Of a stretch of 5,340 bases of DNA, positions 1-4,980 are shown piece after piece. The stretch covers positions 1 to 5,340 of the forward strand of contig VEPB01000189.1 in NCBI GenBank assembly GCA_012026715.1, in the 5' to 3' direction. The stretch's first letter is position 1. The number at the start of each line of letters is the position of its first letter. The position numbers were made by a program, and so were the translations under genes. Below the pieces are notes generated by a model, which was given only the letters and a program-made list of their open reading frames with translations, searched no databases and had not been told where the DNA came from. This DNA is from Methylococcaceae bacterium (GTDB taxonomy: Bacteria; Pseudomonadota; Gammaproteobacteria; Methylococcales; Methylococcaceae).

Positions 1-892
1 GCTCCCGCCGCCCGTCGCGGTTCAGGTCGGCGATCACGGCCGGCCCGTCGGCAAAGTTGGCGCGGTAGCTTTCGGCGCGGCTTCCGTCGCATTCGCCCCA
101 GCCTCGCTGTTCGGTGGCCAGGGTTTCCCAGATTCCGACCTGTCCCCAGTAGTCCTTGCCCGGATAGACCGAGGCATTGACCTTCAGCGGCGCGCCATTG
201 GGTTTGTAGACATTGATGTAATGCACGTCCGACGGCACCGCGAGCTCCAGTTTGGCGTCTCTCGGATCGAGATTGCCGGCGGCGGCATTGGCGTTGTAAA
301 CGCCCCAGGCGTAGCCGCGGTCGCCGCTCAATTGGGGCCAGCCGGTTCTCAGCAAGCCGCGGCTGCTGTAGACCCAGGTGTTGGCTTGGTCGCCCAAGGC
401 GCCGGTGACGACCAGTTCGAGCGAACTACCGTTGCCGTCCAGATCGGCGGCCAAAAGGCCACGCAGTTCGTGGGTGGTGGGTTGTGCCTGCCATTTGAGC
501 TTGCCCGCCAGGGTGAAGACCGAGAGATAGCCGTCGGCCTGGGCGATCGCGATTTCCTTTTTTCCGTCCCGGTCGATGTCGGCGACCACGACCCCCGGCC
601 AGGTGCGGCGCGACGGCTGGTCGGAGCGCCACAGGAGCTGGCCGGTCTTGCCGTTCAGCGCCGTCAGCGTATACGCAGCCGAAACAACGTCCTTGATGCC
701 GTCGTGGTTCACATCGACCAGGGCCGGCGAAGCGTACCAGCCGGTTTCGCACCAGGAACTGTAACAGCCGCCCCGCGCCCATTTCAGTTCCGGCGGCTTG
801 ATCTCGCCCGCGCTCGCAGGCGGAGATCCGAGCAAGGCGACTGAAACAATCGGGAGCATGGCGAATCGCCGGAGATCGGTGACCTGCTTCAT
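1..892 (-). CDS. Exported FG-GAP / PQQ-like beta-propeller protein, 3' end beyond window
   Basis: The first 297 residues are visible and the frame is open to the window edge. Residues 1-28 look like a Sec signal peptide (basic MKQ..LRR, a hydrophobic stretch, then cleavage after the ASA at 26-28), so the product should be periplasmic or secreted. The mature part holds Asp-rich loops of the calcium-binding FG-GAP/VCBS type: DVNHDGIKD at 60-68, DIDRDGKKE at 105-113, DLDGNGSSLE at 150-159 and DLNRDGRRE at 289-297, with a degenerate copy near 207-216 (NLDPRDAKLE). The first three start exactly 45 residues apart, as expected for blades of a beta-propeller. Between loops are PQQ-repeat-like strands (ALNGKTGQLLW at 78-88; LAGKLKW at 128-134). 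Cys43 and Cys48 could form a disulfide. I chose the start at 892 because a GGAG lies 6 bases upstream; in-frame ATGs at 904 and 922 lack this spacing. The fold is fairly secure. The ligand or partner is unknown, and calcium binding is inferred from the motifs. Confidence 0.85.
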   Translation of the reverse strand, partial: MKQVTDLRRFAMLPIVSVALLGSPPASAGEIKPPELKWARGGCYSSWCETGWYASPALVDVNHDGIKDVVSAAYTLTALNGKTGQLLWRSDQPSRRTWPGVVVADIDRDGKKEIAIAQADGYLSVFTLAGKLKWQAQPTTHELRGLLAADLDGNGSSLELVVTGALGDQANTWVYSSRGLLRTGWPQLSGDRGYAWGVYNANAAAGNLDPRDAKLELAVPSDVHYINVYKPNGAPLKVNASVYPGKDYWGQVGIWETLATEQRGWGECDGSRAESYRANFADGPAVIADLNRDGRRE

Positions 893-898
893 AGGGGG

Positions 899-902
899 CT
901 CC
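899..902 (-). promoter_or_regulatory. Ribosome binding site deciding the FG-GAP gene start
   Basis: GGAG on the minus strand sits 6 bases before the ATG at 892. Two more in-frame ATGs lie upstream (904 and 922) before an in-frame TGA, but the nearest purine-rich motif to 922 is AGGAGG at 942-947, 19 bases away. Only the 892 start has both a well-spaced site and a clean signal peptide. Confidence 0.6.
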
Positions 903-947
903 ATGGGCTCGCGGATCGGCATTCAGGTTGCGGTCAATCAGCCTCCT

Positions 948-976
948 ATTAGTGCATCAACCGGTCCGCGTGGCAA
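948..976 (-). promoter_or_regulatory. Candidate sigma-70-like promoter for the FG-GAP gene
   Basis: On the minus strand a -35-like TTGCCA (976-971, 5 of 6 to consensus) is followed after 17 bases by a -10-like ACTAAT (953-948, 4 of 6). A TG one base upstream of the latter (956-955) gives an extended -10. Transcription would start near 941, leaving a leader of about 50 bases. The AGGAGG at 942-947 would then fall at the transcription start and not serve as a ribosome site. The 177-base gap 893-1069 holds no gene that I can see. The second -10 position is not the expected A, so this is a moderate match only. Confidence 0.35.
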
Positions 977-1069
977 TGGAGGGCGGATTTTCCCGGGCAG
1001 GACGGGCCGCAGCGCCCGACTTCGGTGTTAAGGAACAGCGTGACCGCCGCCCGTTCGGAAACGCTCGTC

Positions 1070-1753
1070 TCAATGGTGATGGCCGTTTTCGTGCAAGACC
1101 TTTTTCACGAAAGGATCGTTTTCCATGTCGCCCAAGTCGGTGGCATCGATCTGGCGGTAGGCATCGATGGTTTCGATGGGAGTGGGATGCCAGGGCGCCA
1201 GCTCGATAGGCCTCAGTTCTTGGAGTTCCAGCAGGTGGATTTCGCCCTGCACGGTTTTCTTGATCGATGCCGGCAGCCGGGTTTGCGTCAGCCAGGTAAC
1301 TTCCAGTTCTTGCCCGCCGATGACGCCTTTGCGCAGTTCGGCCGGTTCGCCGTTGATCGTTTTGCGCTGGCTGACTTTCAGCGCCTCCAGATCTTTCGGG
1401 GCCAGCATCGAAGCCAACCGCTGCCAGTCGAAGTCCAGTCCATGGATGGCCCGATCGGCGGGGGCATATTCAACGGCCGTCCGGTCCTGGTGGTACAGCT
1501 TGCGATAGGCGATGACGTTTTTGTCCGTGCGCTCCCAGATTTCGCCGTGATCGCCGTCATCGTCGCGGGTTTGCACCGTGGATCCGGTTCGCCAGAAATA
1601 CCAGGACCTGGACGCGTTGACGCGTCCATGGGCTGTTCCAAGAACCCTCATTTCGTAGCGACAGGCGACCTCGGGCAGAGCCGCGGCATCGTCGGCGGCG
1701 GCGAACGGCAACATCCCGATAAGGGCGAAAAGGCTCAGCAGAATGCGGTGCAT
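1070..1753 (-). CDS. Exported protein of unknown function (227 aa)
   Basis: I do not recognise the family. The start gives a clear Sec signal peptide: His-Arg, a hydrophobic core at 4-19, and likely cleavage after Ala20 before the acidic DD. The mature protein of about 207 residues has a mixed, largely beta-like composition with alternating polar and hydrophobic stretches. It contains an acidic run DDDGDH (64-69), an LEVTW strand near 150-154 followed by TRLPASIKKT (158-167), and a His-rich tail HENGHHH at 221-227. The pattern of strands followed by a 'xLPxxIxK' segment recalls periplasmic LolA-like or lipoprotein-binding beta folds, but that is only a weak impression. It has one mature cysteine (Cys31). 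It lies 83 bases after the phosphatase on the same strand and may share its transcript. No good Shine-Dalgarno motif precedes the ATG. The gene appears intact and its codon use resembles the neighbours. Expression as an exported protein is likely; its role is unknown. Confidence 0.8.
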   Translation of the reverse strand: MHRILLSLFALIGMLPFAAADDAAALPEVACRYEMRVLGTAHGRVNASRSWYFWRTGSTVQTRDDDGDHGEIWERTDKNVIAYRKLYHQDRTAVEYAPADRAIHGLDFDWQRLASMLAPKDLEALKVSQRKTINGEPAELRKGVIGGQELEVTWLTQTRLPASIKKTVQGEIHLLELQELRPIELAPWHPTPIETIDAYRQIDATDLGDMENDPFVKKVLHENGHHH

Positions 1754-1783
1754 GGTCGAACCGGGCGTGGGTGGAACGGGAAT

Positions 1784-1803
1784 GGGAGCCTCGGCGGACT
1801 CCC
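1784..1803 (-). other. Hairpin in the phosphatase-downstream gene spacer
   Basis: On the minus strand GGGAGTC (1803-1797) pairs with GGCTCCC (1790-1784) around the 6-base loop CGCCGA, giving 7 bp with one internal G-U wobble. On the plus strand the wobble becomes a C-A mismatch, so the structure favours the minus-strand transcript. No U-run follows, so it is not a classical intrinsic terminator. It could attenuate, pause or protect the 3' end of the phosphatase message. Confidence 0.4.
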
Positions 1804-1836
1804 GCGGGGCGGAACCACGGAAATCGGGGGCGTTGC

Positions 1837-3447
1837 TTAATGGTTGAAACCGAAGGCTTCAGCCATGACGTGGTAGATGACGTTCTGCTCGATGATCCCG
1901 CGGAACAGATAAGCCTTGGGGCCGGTTGCCAAAATGGCGACGTCTTCCGCGGCATGGGTTTCGTTGTTGAGCGGAATGATCGACTCCTGCAGGTAATTGG
2001 AATTTTGCACGATCGCCTGGGTCAGCGCCGGTCGGCCCGTCGCCGGGTCATAGGCATTCGGAAGATGACCCTCGCTGCCGGACGCCCAGGGCGCCGTGGC
2101 AATGGTGAAGGACTTCGGACCGGCCGCCTGCAGGGGATTCGCCTTCTTGCCGTCGGCGTAGGAAGCGCCGGTATAACCGGGACCGTTGGCGTAGTTGAGC
2201 GTGGTATAGGGCAGGCCCATCAGATCGCGGTCCGGGCTGGTCGCGCCCACGCCCTGGATCAATCCGAGAATGGGGTTTCCGCGTCGGGGATAGCCGCCGA
2301 TGGTGAAGGTATGGCTGTGATCGGCGGTGACGATGATGAGGGTTTCTTCCGGATCGGTCGCGTTTACCGCGGCCTGTACCGCTTCCGACAGTTGCTGGGT
2401 GTCGGTCAAGGCGCGATAGGCGTTGCCGGCGTGATGGGCGTGGTCGATGCGACCGGCCTCCACCATCAGGAAATAGCCTTTGCCGTTCTTCTGAAGAATC
2501 TGGATCGCCTTGGCGGTCATCTCGGTGAGGGACGGCTCGCCCGCCTTGTCGCTCGAGACGCGATCGGCCTCGTAGTGGAGATGGGACGGTTCGAACAAGC
2601 CGAGCAGATGATCCACCTTGTTCGGGTCGACGGAGTGGAAGTCGGCCAGGTTCCAGACATAAGCCGCGTTGGTGCGGGTCGCCAGCCAGTCCTGGGTCAG
2701 GTCTCGGTTGTCCTTGCGCTTGCCTTTGACGCCATATTCGGGATCCAGCTTGGTGTTGGGAATGAACCGGGTACGTCCGCCTCCCAGGGCGACGTCGATG
2801 CCGCCGTTGAAATTGAAGTCGATCAGTTGGGCGGCGATATCGGGGACGGTGGCGCCGTCCGGCTTGTCGGAGTCGGCTTCCCAATCGCGATTGGCGGTAT
2901 GGGCATAACAGGCGGCCGGGGTGGCGTGAGTGATCCGTGCGGTCGAAACGACACCCACCGAAAGCCTGCGGGCTTTGGCCTGCTCCAGGATCGTGGTCAG
3001 CCTGTTGGCGGATACCACCGAGGCGCTGGGTTCGCTGTGGGCCACATACTGATTCACCGAGAGGGAATCGCCGATGGTTTTCACGCCGGTCACCATGGCG
3101 GTCATGGTCGGAGCGGAGTCCGGCGTCTGCTGGTCGACGCTGTAAGTCTTGGAAAGGGCCGAGTAAGGGAATTTCTCGAAGCTCAAGGAATTCTCCTCGC
3201 CGTGGCCACCCTTCGACTGTCCGTCGTAAATGCGGGAAGCGGTGATCGTGGAAATGCCCATGCCGTCGCCGATGAACAAGATGACGTTCTTGGCGCGGGA
3301 CCTGACCGGGTCAAGCTTTTTTGAGGCCTTGACCGTTGCCTGACCATTCTTGAACCAGTCTTGGGGCGTGGGATCGGCGGCATGCGCAATGCCGGCCGTG
3401 ACCAGCGCCGCCACGGCTGCGGGTAAGGCTTTTCTCAGTAAATCCAT
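1837..3447 (-). CDS. phoA: Secreted alkaline phosphatase (PhoA superfamily)
   Basis: This 536-residue enzyme should hydrolyse phosphate monoesters in the periplasm or outside the cell, releasing inorganic phosphate. Residues 1-23 form a Sec signal peptide (cleavage after AHA). The two-Zn/one-Mg active site is complete when matched to E. coli PhoA by motif: Asp61 (D51) in FIGDGMG, nucleophile Ser111 (S102) in PDSAPTMTA, Thr176 (T155), Arg187 (R166), Glu330 (E322), Asp335 (D327), His339 (H331), Asp376-His377 (D369-H370) in TADHSH, and His498 (H412) in ETHAAEDV. The equivalents of D153 and K328 are His174 (THATPAA) and His336 (RIDHAHH), the His-His pair of animal and several marine bacterial enzymes. 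Only one cysteine (Cys180) is present, so there are none of the disulfides of E. coli PhoA. Residues about 385-495 form the variable insert before the final metal ligand. A GGAG lies 7 bases before the ATG. A candidate Pho box upstream suggests control by phosphate limitation. Family assignment is very secure; phosphodiesterase side activity cannot be excluded. Confidence 0.97.
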   Translation of the reverse strand: MDLLRKALPAAVAALVTAGIAHAADPTPQDWFKNGQATVKASKKLDPVRSRAKNVILFIGDGMGISTITASRIYDGQSKGGHGEENSLSFEKFPYSALSKTYSVDQQTPDSAPTMTAMVTGVKTIGDSLSVNQYVAHSEPSASVVSANRLTTILEQAKARRLSVGVVSTARITHATPAACYAHTANRDWEADSDKPDGATVPDIAAQLIDFNFNGGIDVALGGGRTRFIPNTKLDPEYGVKGKRKDNRDLTQDWLATRTNAAYVWNLADFHSVDPNKVDHLLGLFEPSHLHYEADRVSSDKAGEPSLTEMTAKAIQILQKNGKGYFLMVEAGRIDHAHHAGNAYRALTDTQQLSEAVQAAVNATDPEETLIIVTADHSHTFTIGGYPRRGNPILGLIQGVGATSPDRDLMGLPYTTLNYANGPGYTGASYADGKKANPLQAAGPKSFTIATAPWASGSEGHLPNAYDPATGRPALTQAIVQNSNYLQESIIPLNNETHAAEDVAILATGPKAYLFRGIIEQNVIYHVMAEAFGFNH

Positions 3448-3454
3448 GGTGCTT

Positions 3455-3458
3455 CTCC
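3455..3458 (-). promoter_or_regulatory. Ribosome binding site of phoA
   Basis: GGAG (within TCGGAGAAG) on the minus strand is 7 bases from the ATG at 3447, a good position. It supports this start, which also yields the signal peptide. Confidence 0.7.
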
Positions 3459-3495
3459 GAACGCCAATCTGCGGCGCCGGTTACGGTTCCAGACA

Positions 3496-3506
3496 GGGAA
3501 ATTCCC
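3496..3506. promoter_or_regulatory. Short palindrome GGGAAATTCCC in the phoA leader
   Basis: Two perfect 5-bp arms (GGGAA/TTCCC) flank a single central base. The site begins where transcription from the upstream -10-like hexamer would start (about 3505), so it covers roughly +1 to +10. It could be an operator or could be chance; it is short. Confidence 0.25.
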
Positions 3507-3511
3507 AAGCA

Positions 3512-3517
3512 AGGATA
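3512..3517 (-). promoter_or_regulatory. -10-like element of the phoA promoter
   Basis: TATCCT on the minus strand matches TATAAT at 4 of 6 positions. The hexamer 17 bases upstream (3540-3535, GTCAAC) is a poor -35, which fits a promoter that needs an activator. The predicted start is near 3505, giving a leader of about 57 bases before the ATG. Confidence 0.4.
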
Positions 3518-3527
3518 CTGCCGGAAG

Positions 3528-3545
3528 ATGACAGGTTGACGACAT
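3528..3545 (-). promoter_or_regulatory. Candidate Pho box upstream of phoA
   Basis: On the minus strand ATGTCGT (3545-3539), CAAC (3538-3535) and CTGTCAT (3534-3528) make two direct repeats 11 bp apart. The second matches the PhoB half-site CTGTCAT at 7 of 7 and the first at 5 of 7. Exactly 10 bases separate the box from the -10-like TATCCT, close to the spacing in PhoB-dependent promoters, where the box replaces the -35. The first half-site also lies within a dyad, CGACAaTGTCG (3550-3540). PhoB is the expected binder; the adjacent PhoP-like regulator belongs to the same family and is an alternative. Confidence 0.6.
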
Positions 3546-3556
3546 TGTCGAGAACG

Positions 3557-3577
3557 GCGACGATCGGTTGGCGTCGC
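3557..3577 (-). other. Hairpin between kinase gene and phoA promoter
   Basis: GCGACG (3577-3572) and CGTCGC (3562-3557) on the minus strand form a 6-bp stem with a 9-base loop. No U-run follows. It is the last of three hairpins in the kinase 3' spacer and shares its end base with the previous one. Confidence 0.3.
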
Positions 3578-3603
3578 ACGATCCGGATGGCAGCTGGATC
3601 GCG
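3577..3603 (-). other. Hairpin in the kinase 3' spacer
   Basis: On the minus strand CGCGATCC (3603-3596) pairs with GGATCGTG (3584-3577) around an 11-base loop, giving 8 bp with one G-U wobble. The wobble would be an A-C mismatch in a plus-strand transcript, so folding favours the minus transcript. No U-run is seen. Confidence 0.35.
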
Positions 3604-3630
3604 GACCCGGATTGCGGTTGCCCCGGTTCA

Positions 3631-3644
3631 GGAGGTCGCCCTCC
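3631..3644 (-). other. GNRA-capped hairpin just after the kinase stop codon
   Basis: GGAGG-GCGA-CCTCC on the minus strand is a perfect 5-bp stem closed by a GCGA (GNRA) tetraloop, starting 1 base after the TGA. The plus-strand version would have a TCGC loop, which is not GNRA. The following bases (TGAACCGG) are not U-rich, so any termination would not be the classical intrinsic type. Confidence 0.4.
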
Positions 3645-3645
3645 G

Positions 3646-4980
3646 TCAATCCGCGAACTGCACCGTCACGGCTGCCCCGCCCAGTGGACTGGAGCCGATG
3701 CCGATCCGGCCCCGGTAGGCCTCGACGATGTCGGCGACCACGGCCAGGCCGATGCCGTGACCCGGCGCGGATTCGTCGGCGCGGGCGCCGCGCTGCAGAA
3801 TGTCGGCCGAGCGGGCGGCGCCGATGCCCGGACCGTCGTCGTGCACCGCCAGGGTCAAGCCCTGACGGTCGCGCCAGGCGTGCACCTTCACCGTCCTGCC
3901 GCACCACTTGCAGGCGTTGTCCAGCAGATTCCCCAGCAGTTCCATCAGATCGGCCTCGTCTCCCCGGAATAGCAGCGCCCGGTCGACTTCGATCGCGGTC
4001 GCGATGGCCTTGTCCCGATAGACCTTTTGCAGCGATGCCAGCACCCGCTCCGCGACTGGGCGCACCGGCACCGCGGAATGCCCGGCCACGGCGCCGGCGG
4101 TGGTGGCGCGCTGCAGCTGCCGGTCGATGATGGCGGCCATCCTCGCGCTCTGTTCGGCCACGGTGGCAGGCAGGGTTTCGCGGTTTTCCAACGCGCCCCG
4201 CAAGACCGCCAGGGGCGTCTTGAGACTGTGGGCCAGGTCGGCCATGGCGTTGCGATAGCGTTCGCGGCGGGCGCGTTCGCTGGCCAGCAGCAGGTTGATG
4301 TTTTCCGTGAGCGGGCGGATTTCGGCCGGGTAATCGCCCTCGATGCGGCTGCGCCGGCCGTCCTCGATCGCCGCCAGCTCGCCGGCGATCTGCCTCAGGG
4401 GGCTAAGGCTCCAGCGCAGCACGACTGCCTGGGTGGCGATCAGCAGCAGGGCCACCGTCCCGAGCCCGGCCCACAGGCCGTGGCGGTAATTGGCGATCTC
4501 CTGCTGCAGAGGTTCCAGCTCGGCCACCAGATAAAACGCGTAGGTCTTGGTGCCCACCGCGGTGGTTTTGTCGAAACCGTAACCGAGCATCGCGTAGTCG
4601 CGCCCGTCCTCCAGCGTCAGCTCGCGCCAGTCGCGGTCGCCGGTGGCAACCGGAAAGCGCAGCGGCAGCGGGCGGTCGAGCCAGGAGGGCGAGCGCCAGA
4701 CGACGCGGTCGCGGTCGGTCACCAGGGCGTAGAGTCCGGAATCGGCGAGCGCGCGGCCGGCTTCCGGCAGGTCGGCGGGCGCCGGCATGGCGAGGTTGCC
4801 GCTGCGGTCGATGGTGGCGGCCGACAGCAACAGGTAAAGCTGGCCGGTCATGCGCTCCCGCAGCGCCAGCCGGGTGCTTCGACCGAAGGCGTTATCCAGC
4901 ACCGCCGCGGAACTGAACACGAACAGCAGCAACACCAGAAGGCTGGCCAGTCCCAGGCGGAACTGCAGGGAACGGCTCAC
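3646..4980 (-). CDS. phoQ: PhoQ-like sensor histidine kinase
   Basis: A 444-residue inner-membrane kinase expected to autophosphorylate on His251 and pass phosphate to the regulator encoded just upstream. The order is: transmembrane helix about 9-29, periplasmic sensor about 30-167, second helix about 168-188, HAMP-like linker about 189-242, H-box DLAHSLKTPLAVL (248-260), then the ATPase with N-box NLLDNACKWC (351-360), G1 DDGPGIG (381-387) and G2 GHGIGL (407-412). The HSLKTPLAVL, LDNACK.C and RGARAD...PG.G.GLAV strings closely resemble E. coli PhoQ. The sensor is of PhoQ-like size but I see no acidic cluster like the EDDDDAE patch that senses divalent cations in enteric PhoQ, so the signal may differ. 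The start is GTG, overlapping the regulator stop by 4 bases (GTGA), with no good ribosome site, which suggests translational coupling. Function as a kinase is secure; the PhoQ name rests on motif resemblance. Confidence 0.93.
   Translation of the reverse strand: MSRSLQFRLGLASLLVLLLFVFSSAAVLDNAFGRSTRLALRERMTGQLYLLLSAATIDRSGNLAMPAPADLPEAGRALADSGLYALVTDRDRVVWRSPSWLDRPLPLRFPVATGDRDWRELTLEDGRDYAMLGYGFDKTTAVGTKTYAFYLVAELEPLQQEIANYRHGLWAGLGTVALLLIATQAVVLRWSLSPLRQIAGELAAIEDGRRSRIEGDYPAEIRPLTENINLLLASERARRERYRNAMADLAHSLKTPLAVLRGALENRETLPATVAEQSARMAAIIDRQLQRATTAGAVAGHSAVPVRPVAERVLASLQKVYRDKAIATAIEVDRALLFRGDEADLMELLGNLLDNACKWCGRTVKVHAWRDRQGLTLAVHDDGPGIGAARSADILQRGARADESAPGHGIGLAVVADIVEAYRGRIGIGSSPLGGAAVTVQFAD

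Noticed and set aside
221..844. Plus-strand open frame of 207 codons
   Set aside because: It is antisense to the FG-GAP gene, whose repeated Asp loops and signal peptide show the real frame.
973..1030. Possible terminator after the 227-residue protein gene
   Set aside because: GC-rich complementary stretches exist (GGGC/GCCC) but I found no stable uninterrupted stem and no U-run, so it is not called.
1025..1840. Plus-strand open frame of 271 codons
   Set aside because: It is antisense to the exported 227-residue protein, which has a clear signal peptide. The plus-strand product has low-complexity GC-driven composition.
1771..3324. Plus-strand open frame of 517 codons with a GTG start
   Set aside because: It lies almost wholly antisense to the alkaline phosphatase, whose active-site motifs are unmistakable. 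The translation is Gly/Val/Arg-rich with no recognisable motif. Long antisense frames are common in GC-rich genes.
3489..3496. Additional PhoB half-site (CTGTCTGG)
   Set aside because: It is not in 11-bp register with the main box (38 bp away) and would fall inside the transcribed leader.
3311..3907. Minus-strand open frame of 198 codons spanning the kinase 3' end and phoA start
   Set aside because: It overlaps two well-supported genes in another frame and is Arg-rich; it is a frame-shifted shadow.
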